A stretch of DNA of 64,000 nt from Vagococcus vulneris (GTDB lineage Bacteria; Bacillota; Bacilli; Lactobacillales; Vagococcaceae), in NCBI RefSeq assembly GCF_003950515.1, contig NZ_NGJS01000002.1:62001-126000 (forward strand). Direction: 5' to 3'. The translations under genes were made by a program, and so were the position numbers. The notes under the pieces are model-generated. The model saw nothing but the letters and a program-made list of their open reading frames with translations, searched no databases and had not been told where the DNA came from. Shown here one piece after another: positions 28,576 to 38,053 of this stretch; the first letter of the stretch is position 1, and every line of letters begins with the position of its first letter.

Positions 28576-28940
28576 GGGGGCGTTATGGATTCGACAGGTA
28601 TAGTTTGAGCTTAGATTGCGCTTCGTAGGTTACGACTACGTTAAAACGTTACAGTTAAATATAACTGCTAAAAACGAAAACAATACTTTCGCTTTAGCTG
28701 CCTAAAAACAGCGAGTGAAGATCCTCTTGGCATCGCCCATGTGCTCAAGTAAGGGTCTCAAATTAAGTGGGATACGTTAAACTTTTCCGTCTGTAAAGTT
28801 TAAAAGAGATTATCAGACTAGCAATGCTAAGGGCCGGTTGTATGGCATATAGCGGCGTGAAACTTCAAATGATACAACTATGAGCGTAGATATCTAAGTG
28901 GCAATATATTTGGACGCGGGTTCGACTCCCGCCGCCTCCA
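28576..28940 (+). ncRNA. ssrA: Transfer-messenger RNA (tmRNA)
   Basis: Rescues stalled ribosomes. The 5' acceptor strand GGGGGCG pairs with CGCCTCC at the 3' end; GGTTCGACTCC is the T-arm. The tag frame in the first third reads AKNENNTFALAA and stops at TAA. The terminal CCA is not encoded. The region 3' of it is full of mobile remnants, as expected for a common phage attachment gene. Confidence 0.96.
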
Positions 28941-28966
28941 TCCGTAGTTTTTACTACATTTCTTAA

Positions 28967-29008
28967 AGTACTAGAATGTTGATAAATCAACGTTTTAGTG
29001 CTTTTTTA
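28967..29008 (+). terminator. Terminator after tmRNA
   Basis: AGTACTA...AACGTTTTAGTGCT forms a long hairpin around TTGATAAATCAA followed by T6. Confidence 0.75.
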
Positions 29009-29142
29009 TTTTCGCTAGTTTTCGGTAAATTAAATACTATCGTATTCAAATCGTATTCAATTTTTAAAATGACGTGCTTTTTCTTCTGCATTTTAAAATA
29101 ACACTATTCTTAATTTTTAAGGAAATATTTCATTTTGTTCTC

Positions 29143-29171
29143 TTTACGAAACGAACATACATTCGTATAAT
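29143..29171 (+). promoter_or_regulatory. Promoter with LexA (SOS) box
   Basis: CGAACATACATTCG (29,152-29,165) fits the Gram-positive LexA box CGAACN4GTTCG with one change. It fills the spacer between TTTACG and TATAAT (29,166-29,171), so LexA would block the promoter of the two genes that follow. Confidence 0.75.
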
Positions 29172-29199
29172 TAACTTAAAATTATACGAGGTGAGGAAT

Positions 29200-29466
29200 A
29201 TGCGTAGAAATCTGACTGGTACTGTAGATAAGATAAAATTGTTGTCGTCGTTTCCTGATATGCTTGTTCGATTCTCAATTATTGATAATGATATTGTAGT
29301 AAATTGTATTGTTCATGACAGAAGTTTAGGAAATCGATTGATGTTCCTGGAAGATGGTAAGAGTGAGGTAGCTGTGTTTGGACATTATAATAGTAGAAAT
29401 CAGTTAGTCGTTGAAAAAATGGCGCTTAGAAATCCATCGAGTTTTGAGAGAGAGTTTGCGGTATGA
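29200..29466 (+). CDS. Small protein of SOS operon
   Basis: An 88-residue protein starting MRRNLTGTVDKIKLL, behind GAGGTGAGG. It resembles the short protein often found before UmuC-like polymerase genes on enterococcal and streptococcal mobile DNA, with mostly beta-strand content. It overlaps the YolD-like gene by 4 bases. The LexA box upstream indicates DNA-damage control. Function unknown. Confidence 0.7.
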   Translation: MRRNLTGTVDKIKLLSSFPDMLVRFSIIDNDIVVNCIVHDRSLGNRLMFLEDGKSEVAVFGHYNSRNQLVVEKMALRNPSSFEREFAV

Positions 29467-29822
29467 TTAGATTGAATGATTATTATAAAGACAGAGGCAT
29501 TGTTAAATATCAGGGTTTTTTCCTGTCAGAACACACAACTAGCATTATGAATGAAGAATCAGATCGTAATCTTGAAATATTTGGCAAGGAACAAATGTCA
29601 GAGGAACAGATTATGGAATTAATCGAACGTGCCATCATGAAACAGCAAAGAATTTCAGTTCAGTTGAACTTGAAAGATATGACTGGTAACTTTATGGAAG
29701 ATATTAGCGGAATGGTGCTAGGATATGAAGATGGAACTTTATATCTTGATGATGCGCCAATAATGATTAGCCAGATAAGGCATGTTGAAATGGAAGAAAA
29801 TAAAGTGTGGTATGATTTTTAA
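29463..29822 (+). CDS. YolD-like protein
   Basis: A 119-residue YolD-family protein; such proteins accompany Y-family polymerases (UvrX/UmuC) in SOS operons. MIRLNDYYKDRGIVKYQGFFLSEHT at the N-terminus and the VEGTLYLDD-like C-terminal strand match the family. Here the polymerase gene that should be nearby is missing, so the operon is a remnant. Confidence 0.75.
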   Translation: MIRLNDYYKDRGIVKYQGFFLSEHTTSIMNEESDRNLEIFGKEQMSEEQIMELIERAIMKQQRISVQLNLKDMTGNFMEDISGMVLGYEDGTLYLDDAPIMISQIRHVEMEENKVWYDF

Positions 29823-29866
29823 TTAATTTTATGCTATGATTCAATAGATAAGGAGGTATGTAATCA

Positions 29867-29932
29867 ATGAAAAAACGAGCATTAAATTTTCTGTCATTTG
29901 GAATTGGTTATTCTACCGCTGTTTTCTTCTAA
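29867..29932 (+). pseudogene. Truncated gene start, 21 codons
   Basis: AAGGAGG and an ATG open a frame MKKRALNFLSFGIGYSTAVFF that stops after 21 codons, then runs into an unrelated inverted repeat (TCTAACTTA/TAAGTTAGA, 29,938-29,985). It looks like the start of a membrane protein joined to foreign DNA at an old recombination point. Confidence 0.5.
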
Positions 29933-30006
29933 AATTGTCTAACTTACGTGAACTACTTCACTCTAAAAAACATAAGTTAGACAAAAAAGAATAGAGGAAA
30001 ATAAAA

Positions 30007-30399
30007 ATGACAAAAATTATTAGAAAAAACCCAAGCACAGTACCTGCACCAGTAGGAGAGTACAGTCACGTAACTGTTGTTCCAAAAAATAGTACACTTT
30101 ATACTTTTTCTGGCCAAATTGGGATAGATTTTGAAGGAAATATACCGAAAAATCATAAGCAACAAATTGAAAATACTTTTAAAAATATTAAGCGAGTTTT
30201 AGCATCCGAAAATCTAAATGAGAGTCACGTAGTGAAAGTAAATATTTGGTCAGTAGATGAAATCGATTGGATGCATTTTGACAAAGTTTGGAACAACTTT
30301 TTTGATGTCAATCCATCAATGACAGTCGCTTATATTTCTGCATTAGGTTTACCAGAAATAAAAATTGAAATTGAAATACTTGCTGCTAAAGTCGAATAA
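30007..30399 (+). CDS. RidA/YjgF family protein
   Basis: A 130-residue protein of the Rid family, which usually hydrolyses reactive enamine or imine intermediates. PSTVPAPVGEYSHVT, FSGQIGID and VKVNIWSVDEIDWM are present. The arginine that binds the substrate carboxylate in RidA proper (R105 region) is not clear: this part reads AYISALGLPEIKIEIEI, so it may belong to a Rid subgroup with another role. It is flanked by remnants and closed by a terminator. Confidence 0.82.
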   Translation: MTKIIRKNPSTVPAPVGEYSHVTVVPKNSTLYTFSGQIGIDFEGNIPKNHKQQIENTFKNIKRVLASENLNESHVVKVNIWSVDEIDWMHFDKVWNNFFDVNPSMTVAYISALGLPEIKIEIEILAAKVE

Positions 30400-30403
30400 A
30401 AAA

Positions 30404-30437
30404 TAACCCTATCTCATAATGAGATAGGGCTTTTTGA
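30404..30437 (+). terminator. Terminator of RidA gene
   Basis: CCCTATCTCA/TGAGATAGGG stem followed by CTTTTT. Confidence 0.9.
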
Positions 30438-30458
30438 TTACTCTACTTTACTTTTACT

Positions 30459-30881
30459 CTACACTCGTTTAACGTGTGACTTAGCTAATGTGACTACCAT
30501 TCCAGTCAAACCAGCAACATAAGCGTGTGTTGTTCCTGTTGGAGTAACTTGAATGTTCCAAACAGGGAATCTAGTACCCTTTCTCAATAGCACAGTTTTA
30601 TCAACATTTTTCCAGTCTGGATAGTATGTTTTTAAATCTTATAGCGCTTCAAAGTAACTACCTTCTGAATAGTAATCGTCTCTAACTTTCACTGTACTTC
30701 CTCCTCTAGATATTTCGTTGGCTACATCTTTAACAAACTGTTGACGGCTAACGCCCATCTTAGCTAAATATCCGAATGGGTCTGTGTAGTCACCACGTAT
30801 TGAACTATTATCACCTATTTTAATAGCATACATTCTCATTAACATTACCCTAATTTTACTCGTTAAAAAAACATTTGGCAA
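30459..30881 (-). pseudogene. Gene broken by an in-frame stop, function unknown
   Basis: One minus-strand frame reads MRMYAIKIGDNSSIRGDYTD, continues to YFEAL, meets a TAA near 30,639, and goes on to the end with TRFPVWNIQVTPTGTTHAYVAGLTG and KSHVKRV. The stop has split one protein of about 140 residues. I do not recognise it. Confidence 0.55.
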
Positions 30882-31042
30882 AAGGTATCTAACACAGTAA
30901 GTTTTACCATTACAATCTCCTTACTTATCCTTTTAGATGATTGTATTATGTTTATTAAAATTTAGCCATAACAATTTCTTTAAAGTTATAACCATCAGTT
31001 TGAAAACCGGTCTCACCTAAATTTAGCCATTTTAAAGAATCT

Positions 31043-31837
31043 GTGTTAAGTGCACAAGACCAAATGAATATTTGGCATAAGAAATTAGTTAAAGCACGAG
31101 GAGTAAAGAATTATGCTGGGACTGTTTTTGATTACGCTATGCGATTTCAAGTTATTACAATAAATCCAACTAAACTAATCAGAAAACCTATTCGTCAAAA
31201 GAAAATTAAAGAAAATAAAGATTTAAACTTCTATGATAAAGATGAACTTAAAATTTTTTATCTGTAGCAGAATCAATGACTAACCGCCGTGCTTTCATTT
31301 ATTTTAGGCTATTAGTTTTTACAGGCATACGCAAAGGAGAATCGTTAGCTTTGAAATGGGAAGATGTTGATTTCAAAAATAAGACACTAAATATCAATAA
31401 AACTGTTAGCAGACGTGAAACAGGTCTCTATATCCAAACACCAAAAATATCAGTATCAATCAGAAGAATCTCTTTAGATGGATGGTAAAACACTGGATCT
31501 TTTAAAATCATTTAAGAAAAAAGATGCATCGCAGAAAAGCGATTTGATTTTCAGGTCAGAATCTAATAATATTTTATCAATTACTAAGCCGAGAAAGTGG
31601 TTACTAGTTATTCAAGATGAAATTGAAAAAATAGTAAAGATGATTTTAAAAGTATAACAGTACATGGATTTAGACATACACATGCTTCTCTTCTTTTTGA
31701 ACCTGGAGCAACGATCAAAGATGTTCAGTCTCGGTTAGGACATTCAGATATTCAAACAACAAGCGTACAGTCCATTTTAACAATCGCAACGTATGATCCA
31801 CAATTGAATATAACGTTTAATTACATAGCGAAATAGA
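31043..31837 (+). pseudogene. Decayed tyrosine integrase
   Basis: Pieces of one tyrosine recombinase in shifted frames: core-binding part (YAGTVFDYAMRFQVITINPTKLI), catalytic Arg region FTGIRKGESLALKWEDVD, then VHGFRHTHASLLFEPGATIKDVQSRLGHSDIQTT. The nucleophilic Tyr region is damaged. Stops and frameshifts lie near 31,265, 31,486 and 31,650. It probably belonged to an element integrated at the tmRNA 3' end. Confidence 0.85.
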
Positions 31838-31864
31838 GTAATTAACTTATATTATATGATTATA

Positions 31865-33022
31865 TCAATATTTTTTTAATTTTAATTGCGTACATGATAT
31901 TGTTGCTAATAAAACAATAATTCCCGCAATCGTTACTTTTATTCCCATCGAAAAAGTGACATTCACATTATTTATTTGTTCTGCAGTAATACCAGTTACT
32001 ACTGATACACTACTTATATAAGTTGTCGGTAATAAATGACTTATTTTTTGAAGCGGTTGAACTGTATTCAATAATAATAATGGCGCTATTATTACCAGTA
32101 ACGATACAAATAGTGAAGTTAGTTGATTCCTGATTAAATAATTAATTAGGTATGTCATTAACATGCAGAATATCACTGCTAGAAGAGATAATACTATAGA
32201 TAAGCCTATAACATTTTTAGCATCTTGAAAATAAATGCTATTATCTCCAATTTTGCTAGATTGTATTGGAAAATTGGAATCTCCCATTCCAAATATAAGT
32301 GAGGCTATTCCAAAAGGTAAAACGAGGTTAATTGCTAATATAAATAAACTAACAATTCCACCCAACGTTAAACTATTCGACATATTTTTTACTTTACTAT
32401 ATGGAAGCAGAGAATATTTATTAATATTTTCATAGAACATATTAGAAAATATTTGAGTTAATATAAATATGATAAAGATTGAAACCATTACAGGGATAAT
32501 ACGAGCTAAAATCCATAAAGTAAAAGTAATACCTTTAGTTGGAAATTCAGGATCTTGATAATCTATATTTTTTCTTTGTAATTCTTGATAAAATAATAAA
32601 TCACGCTGTATCGATTTTTTTAGTTCTGGTGATACATTCTTATCATCAATTGTATTTTTTTTATCTTCTTCAGTTATTTCTATTAAAATTTTATATGCAG
32701 ACGACCAGTTATTTTTTTTAGCATAAGATAGAATTTCGTTATTTTTTTTTATTCTATATTCATTATATTTAATTGATTTTTCTATATTTACATAATCTAC
32801 TGATTTTTTATCTTCTAAAGATGCTAATTCCTTCTTTAATACTTCAGTAGTTTTTTCTGTAGAGGTATTACTCATATTTAGATTTGCTATTAGTCCAGTA
32901 GTATTATAATTCGATGAATTAAAATACAAACAAACTGAAATAAGAATTAATCCTAGCGCAAAAGGTAAGTAAGTGTACTTACTTTTTAGAGCAGCTTTTA
33001 AATGAAATCTAAAATAGTTCAT
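31865..33022 (-). CDS. ABC transporter permease, ABC-2 type
   Basis: A 385-residue membrane protein with one N-terminal helix, a large extracytoplasmic loop (about 45-165) and five helices in the C-terminal half. This shape is common in permeases of peptide export or bacteriocin immunity. It overlaps the ATPase gene by 14 bases, so the two are coupled. Substrate unknown. Confidence 0.75.
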   Translation of the reverse strand: MNYFRFHLKAALKSKYTYLPFALGLILISVCLYFNSSNYNTTGLIANLNMSNTSTEKTTEVLKKELASLEDKKSVDYVNIEKSIKYNEYRIKKNNEILSYAKKNNWSSAYKILIEITEEDKKNTIDDKNVSPELKKSIQRDLLFYQELQRKNIDYQDPEFPTKGITFTLWILARIIPVMVSIFIIFILTQIFSNMFYENINKYSLLPYSKVKNMSNSLTLGGIVSLFILAINLVLPFGIASLIFGMGDSNFPIQSSKIGDNSIYFQDAKNVIGLSIVLSLLAVIFCMLMTYLINYLIRNQLTSLFVSLLVIIAPLLLLNTVQPLQKISHLLPTTYISSVSVVTGITAEQINNVNVTFSMGIKVTIAGIIVLLATISCTQLKLKKY

Positions 33023-33638
33023 TTTTTTTCACCTCCAATTTACAATTATTAAAACTTAAGATGTAATCACATTGAGCAGAAATATCTTCTGCATAGTGCG
33101 AAGATATAATAATTATTTTATTTTCTCTTTTTACTAGTGTATTTAGTTGTAAAAACAATTTTTTTCTACTTTGCTCATCTAGACCGTTAGTTATCTCATC
33201 CATAATTAAGCAAGAAGCGTCGCTCACTGTATACATAGCTATGAGTAATCGTTGTTTCATTCCCAATGAATATTTTTTTATTGGAATATTAACATATTCT
33301 TTCATATCCCAATAACTGATAACTTCTTCAATATCCTTAGATGATCTCCATGCTTTTTTTACAAATTTTAAATAGTCTTTTCCTGATACATTTTTATCTA
33401 ACCATTCAGATATTTCAAAATAAAATATATCAGACTTATTTTGTGATATTGGTTTTTTATTTAGATTTATTTGGCCACTATCACGGGGAATTAAATCTGT
33501 AATACTTCTAAAAAATGTTGTTTTTCCAGCGCCATTAACAGCAACTAATCCATACAAATTTCCTGATGTAAACGTGTAGGTAAAATTTTTCAAAATTTCT
33601 TTTCGTGAAGTAATTGATAAATTAGCTATTTCTAACAT
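33009..33638 (-). CDS. ABC transporter ATP-binding protein
   Basis: A 209-residue ABC ATPase. Walker A AVNGAGKTT (about residues 34-42), signature YSLGMKQRL, Walker B CLIMDEITNGLD and the switch IIISSHYAED are present. It is paired with the permease that follows it in the same operon. Such pairs often protect against peptide antibiotics. Its promoter region faces a broken secreted-peptide gene. Confidence 0.88.
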   Translation of the reverse strand: MLEIANLSITSRKEILKNFTYTFTSGNLYGLVAVNGAGKTTFFRSITDLIPRDSGQINLNKKPISQNKSDIFYFEISEWLDKNVSGKDYLKFVKKAWRSSKDIEEVISYWDMKEYVNIPIKKYSLGMKQRLLIAMYTVSDASCLIMDEITNGLDEQSRKKLFLQLNTLVKRENKIIIISSHYAEDISAQCDYILSFNNCKLEVKKNELF

Positions 33639-33787
33639 ATAATCCCTCCTATGTAAATATTATTCCATATTTATAATGATATTACCATACGTAAAAATAT
33701 TTTATGTTATTAAATTAAACACATAAAACGCTTTATAAACATATATAGATGTACTTTATTGTGAGATTATATAAAAATAAAAATAGA

Positions 33788-34038
33788 ATGATTAACATAA
33801 AAAAAGTTACACTATTTTATTTGCTGCCGTTGCTCTTATTTCTGTAACCATCCCTGCTTCCGTCGCTAGAGTTGTTAAGTCTTATCATTATGATTACAAT
33901 ACTGCACTTGGATATAATACTAACTATCAGAATTATCAGTATATAAACATTTCTGACTATGCTCATTATCAAGGTAATCAAATTTATCAATATGACAGAG
34001 GTTGGAAATACACTAGGAATAAAGCTGTAAATATTTGA
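33788..34038 (+). pseudogene. Frameshifted secreted tyrosine-rich peptide
   Basis: A start MINIKKVTLF loses frame in a T-rich run near 33,815. In the next frame it continues AAVALISVTIPASVARV, a signal-peptide-like end, then a Tyr/Asn-rich tail (DYNTALGYNTNYQNYQYI, then YQYDRGWKYTRNKAVNI). The total of about 80 codons with export signal next to an ABC transporter suggests a bacteriocin-like precursor, but no family is recognised. No ribosome site is clear. Confidence 0.45.
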
Positions 34039-34259
34039 ACATGGTAGATTTAGATTTGTATCATTTGTTTGAGAATCTATTTAATAAGATTCTTTTTTAA
34101 AGTTAATATTACTAGTAATATCAGCCTACTTATTGCTTTCAAAACAAGAAAAAAACCAACCGATATATTCCTTTTAGAGAAACCATTTTTTAAGTTTCTT
34201 CGTAGAAAAATAAATATCTTATTCTTTGATACCTTTCAAAATTAATTTTTTCTCGATTT

Positions 34260-34772
34260 TTAACTATCTGCTGTATTTGATATTCTTTTGTTTCCAGGTA
34301 TTTCTTTAACTGGGTTGATAGATTTAGGAGCAATCTTGGCCGTGTTTTTCATTTTTCCATAGTAAAAACCATTAAAAAAAGTTAGTTTCTTTGCAACAGC
34401 TAACATTTCTTTAATTTCTTCATCGTTAAACGTTTGAACAACCACTTGTCTTTCTTTAACCCACTTTACTCTTAGGCAAAGATTTTTATCATATTCCAAA
34501 TATTCCTCATCTACACAATATCTAAAAAAAGCCCTAATACTTCGTAAATGGTTATTTACATAGGTTTCTGAACTACCTTCTTCTAACTTCTTTATTAAAA
34601 ATTTACGTATATCTTTTGGAGTAATATCCTTTACCTTATATACTCCATCACTATTTAATTCTTTAAAAAACAAATTTAATAATTTCTGATGTTTCTTTAT
34701 TGTCTTTGCTAAAAGTCCTCTTGCTTTATCATTAAACATCATTTCTTCCAATAAATCTTCTAATTTTTCCAT
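34260..34772 (-). pseudogene. Truncated tyrosine integrase related to the element integrase
   Basis: About 130 residues match the N-terminal half of the integrase at 46,155-47,144: EMMFNDKARGLLAKTIKKHQ, YVNNHLRSIRAFFRYCVDEEYL, KWVKERQVVVQTFNDEEI. It then breaks off into an unrelated tail of about 35 residues, with no catalytic domain. It begins 224 bases from the left att copy, as the intact integrase begins 200 bases from the right one. It is the remnant of an earlier element at this site. It does contain CpG. Confidence 0.85.
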
Positions 34773-34995
34773 AACAAAAAAACTCCTCCATTAACTTATT
34801 AGTTAACGAAAGAGCTTATTATTTTTTGTCATTTTAATTTAGAATCCAATCAAAATTTGACTCTTTTAGTAAGTAATCCATGACACTAAAAATACATTTT
34901 GGATACCACACTAGGCGAGTAATTTACTCATCAAATTATAACCAAAATATCTACAAACGTTGATTTATCTCTACTTAATCCCTAACGAAATTCTA
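34773..34995. other. Remnant flank next to left att copy
   Basis: No gene. It ends with the left-over 3' end of the sufT-like gene (34,975-35,036 on the minus strand reads KYPAWTTDRMSRYARISLGIK). CpG is present (for example near 34,913, 34,958 and 34,986), so this stretch belongs to the older remnant or chromosome and not to the CpG-free element. Confidence 0.6.
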
Positions 34996-35027
34996 GCATA
35001 TCTGCTCATTCTATCAGTCGTCCATGC
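34996..35027. repeat. Left attachment repeat
   Basis: A 32-bp copy identical to the right one. Just outside it the displaced 3' end of the target gene differs from the restored one at several third codon positions, as expected for a site occupied before. Confidence 0.9.
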
Positions 35028-35293
35028 AGGGTACTTTTCATTCAACAGTTGAGATCAGTTCATAACTTTTATATAAATACTTATGTGATACCTTTTATTC
35101 TCAGTTAATATAACATGAAACAAACAGAAAAACAACAGTGATTTTAAAGGGACTACCTACACAACAGCCTCTTTTTTTATACAACAAGTCACATTTAAGT
35201 TCATAGAGAGCCTCTCTGCTGCTTTTAAATATTATTAAGTGGTTAAGTTTACACAGATTACCATAGAAACATCACTCCATCCCAAGAAATACA

Positions 35294-35330
35294 TAAAAAA
35301 GACTGCAAGCCATTAAGAGTCACAGTCCTT
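35294..35330 (-). terminator. Terminator of kinase gene
   Basis: On the minus strand GACTGTGACT and its partner ending GCAGTC form a hairpin followed by T6, 11 bases after the stop codon. Confidence 0.7.
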
Positions 35331-35340
35331 GATTATTAAA

Positions 35341-36555
35341 TTAATTCCATACTGTGCTTATATACTTTTTTTGTAATTCATCTAAACTTTCAGCTCTTTT
35401 ATTCAAATTTCCATTCATTCCATATTCTAAGAAATTTTTTTGACTTTGATTTCTAAAATTACTTAAATTTTCTCTGCCTGTCATTACAAAAAAGATAATT
35501 TGTGTAAATGCATAAATTTCATCTTGGATATTATACTTATCTACACCTTTAAGTTTTAAGTTAGGATCATTCAAGCTACCTTGAAAAATAGTCTCTGCTC
35601 TAGTCAATTCACTATCTTTATCTTTAAAGTAACCAAAATCAAGAATTTTAGCGATAACTGTTCCATCATCATAAGGTTTAATCATAATATTAGTTACTGA
35701 TAAATCTCTGTGAAACTTCTCTTTTGAGTGTATGTACCTTAATGCTGAGAACAGTTGATTTATAATGCTTTTTCTAACTTTAATATCTAATGTAGTATTT
35801 CTTCCTTTTATATATTTTTTTAATGTGTAGGGTAAAAACTCCATATAATATTCATTTTTCTGGTCATCAAATTGATAAACTTCTGCAATATATGGTGATG
35901 ATAGATTTTTCATCAATTCATACTCTTTTTTAAATCTTTTTAATTCATCATCTGACAGATCTTTTTTTGCTGATTTTATTATTATATGACAATTATAGAA
36001 TGGATCTTTATATTTATAAACATTAGCATATGAACCACTAGCATGTAACTTTATTGAAGTCTTATCAAGATTACTACCACTGTTCAAACCAGATGAAATA
36101 TTTTTTGTAGTTTCTAAAAAAAATATTTGAGAATATTCTTCAATTTTTATTGTTTTATATTTATTTTCTACACTTGTTGCTCCATTTTCATTTAGAAAAT
36201 TATATACATATCTAAGCATTTCATCATATTTCTCATCTATATAAAAAGAGTTCTCAGTCCCTTTGAGAGCTCTTCTAAAATTTAAATAAGATGTTAAAAG
36301 TCTATAAAATGTTTGACTTTCTGCAGAGTGGACATAAAAGCTACCAAATGGGTCTTTTTGTTTTCCTTTTTCAGATTGTTGATTTAGATATACAAACATA
36401 ATATTAAAATTTAAGTGAAAATATCCAAATAAAAATCTAATTTTTTCATTCTCAATGTCCAAATATAGCTGTTCCTCAGAAATCTCACCCAAACTAACAT
36501 GTTCCATTTCCCATATATCATCTAATGTTTTGCTAAGAAAATAATCAACATTCAT
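35341..36555 (-). CDS. Protein kinase-domain protein, possible defence cargo
   Basis: A 404-residue protein. The N-terminal half (1-165) is not recognised. A eukaryotic-like Ser/Thr kinase domain follows: glycine loop ASGSYANVYKY (171-182), lysine IIIKSAK (Lys194), catalytic HRDLSVTNI (Asp284, Asn289) and DFG at 306-308. No membrane helix is seen. It is the only gene on its side of the element, next to the att repeat, where satellites and prophages usually carry accessory genes, many of them anti-phage. It has the only CpG of the element (35,652), which suggests a fairly recent arrival that has already lost nearly all CpG. Function inferred. Confidence 0.8.
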   Translation of the reverse strand: MNVDYFLSKTLDDIWEMEHVSLGEISEEQLYLDIENEKIRFLFGYFHLNFNIMFVYLNQQSEKGKQKDPFGSFYVHSAESQTFYRLLTSYLNFRRALKGTENSFYIDEKYDEMLRYVYNFLNENGATSVENKYKTIKIEEYSQIFFLETTKNISSGLNSGSNLDKTSIKLHASGSYANVYKYKDPFYNCHIIIKSAKKDLSDDELKRFKKEYELMKNLSSPYIAEVYQFDDQKNEYYMEFLPYTLKKYIKGRNTTLDIKVRKSIINQLFSALRYIHSKEKFHRDLSVTNIMIKPYDDGTVIAKILDFGYFKDKDSELTRAETIFQGSLNDPNLKLKGVDKYNIQDEIYAFTQIIFFVMTGRENLSNFRNQSQKNFLEYGMNGNLNKRAESLDELQKKYISTVWN

Positions 36556-36772
36556 TTAATCACTCCAAATTGTATTTACTGAAATCAAACTGCCTCTATT
36601 TTATTATAGAATGTTTATCTTTTATTATCTACCTTGTTTTAACACAAATACTCTACATGAAATTATCTTAATTCTTCTTTATTTGATTAATCAATTTTAC
36701 TCAAATAAAAAACATGAGTAAGCAACTTAGATCTAAACTCTCCACTTGTCCTCATCATTACATGCTGATTAT

Positions 36773-36797
36773 AAAGTAATACTGTTATATGTCTGTA
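36773..36797. repeat. 25-bp direct repeat, copy 1
   Basis: Identical over 25 bases to 44,397-44,421, 7.6 kb away. Both copies lie in the large non-coding regions of the element. Contains ACTGTTATATGTCTGTA. Confidence 0.75.
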
Positions 36798-36967
36798 TTT
36801 AGTGTTAATTATTTTAACAAAGTTACTTAAAGCTTGCTATATCAACAGTTCTGAGGTTGCTCTTTCTAACTGATAAGCCTGTTGCCTATGCCTCCCTACT
36901 GACTCCCCCTGTAAGGAAAGGTTTTTTCCATTGTGTATCTGTTAGGGTCACAGTATGTCCAGATATT

Positions 36968-37915
36968 GATGCCCCCTCCACCATGAGCCCCCTGCACTTC
37001 TGATTGAGCTTTTTCCTGTCTGAAAACAACTGAAATATAACTGATTAAATAACAAAAATAATAAAAACTGTTTGTGTTTTTATGCAATTAAAACTATATT
37101 TGGTTAACATAATACCTATTTTACCTAGTTGATAGAGTTACCACCTAACCTCTGTAACCCTTGAGGCTGTAGGCACTCACCTCTCTATGAGTAACTTTCT
37201 AATAATTTATTTTATTCATTAATTATGCATCTAATATACAAAGCTTATAACAGCAAGGTTTCTGAGTCCTCATTGTTTTCTTAGTTGACTTGAGCTTGCA
37301 TATAATTAAATAACATTAAACAACAGATGAGTCTGAGCCCCTCTGCCTCCCTCAGTCTTGACAGTATAAAAAGTTTTACCCCATTGAGCAGGAGGCAAGG
37401 CTGCCAGACAGTAACTCTCTCTCTCCCTTTTAACTTACAGAGCCCCTCAGAAAGAAACCCTCCCTCTTTAAATATAGAGCCCCTCTTTTAAAACTGAGCC
37501 CCCTGCTTTTAACTGAGCCCCCCTCTCTCTATCTTTCTATACAGTCCCCCTCTTTTAAAAAGTACCCCCTACCTATTTATACAGCCCCCTATCCCTATAC
37601 TTGAAATAGAGTCATAGAGTCATCAGAGGTCTCCTGCTTACTAAGAGCATCCTCAGACACTTACAGACATACACACAGACTGATACTCTCTATCTGATAC
37701 CTCAGACACATACCTGTATCACAACAGACAAACACTTGTATATCAAGGCTTGATGGCTACTGCATGCCTATACTGATACAGTTCACTTTCACTGTTGAGA
37801 TGTCTCACAGACAGATGACTGACCAACTGCTGAGGACTTACTGCTTGTTATATCCATCAGTGACATACTTGAAATATAAGAGCATCCCCTCTGTTTTAAA
37901 TGATGCCCCCTGTTA
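36968..37915 (+). repeat. GAGCCCCY iterons
   Basis: Imperfect copies of AGCCCCYctttta-like units occur at about 36,985, 37,335, 37,439, 37,476, 37,494, 37,514, 37,541 (AGTCCCC), 37,562 (TACCCCC), 37,582 (AGCCCCC), 37,880 and 37,902. Between 37,476 and 37,590 they are 19-27 bases apart, about two helical turns. Such arrays often bind a replication or packaging protein. The small-terminase-like gene is nearby. Confidence 0.65.
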
Positions 37916-38053
37916 AATATCAGGTCATAAACTGTTGAATATTTACACAGAAATATCCATCTTAAAAAGTAGAGTTCCCACATTAAAACTGAAAAACTGG
38001 TTGCTGATATGACTGAGATTGTAAGGAGTGAAAAGCAATAAAAAGATAAAAAA

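Noticed and set aside
28941-34259. An intact prophage at the tmRNA gene
   Set aside because: Only a broken integrase and scattered genes are present, and I found no second copy of the tmRNA 3' end.
35652-35653. Reading the single CpG as proof that the kinase is foreign to the element
   Set aside because: One CpG in 1.2 kb is still extreme loss; it is only weak support for later arrival.
36896-37087. A 63-codon minus-strand frame in the iteron region
   Set aside because: No ribosome site and pyrimidine-tract composition that yields low-complexity text; taken as chance.
37321-37700. CRISPR array
   Set aside because: The AGCCCCY units are short, imperfect and unevenly spaced, without true spacers, and no cas gene is near.
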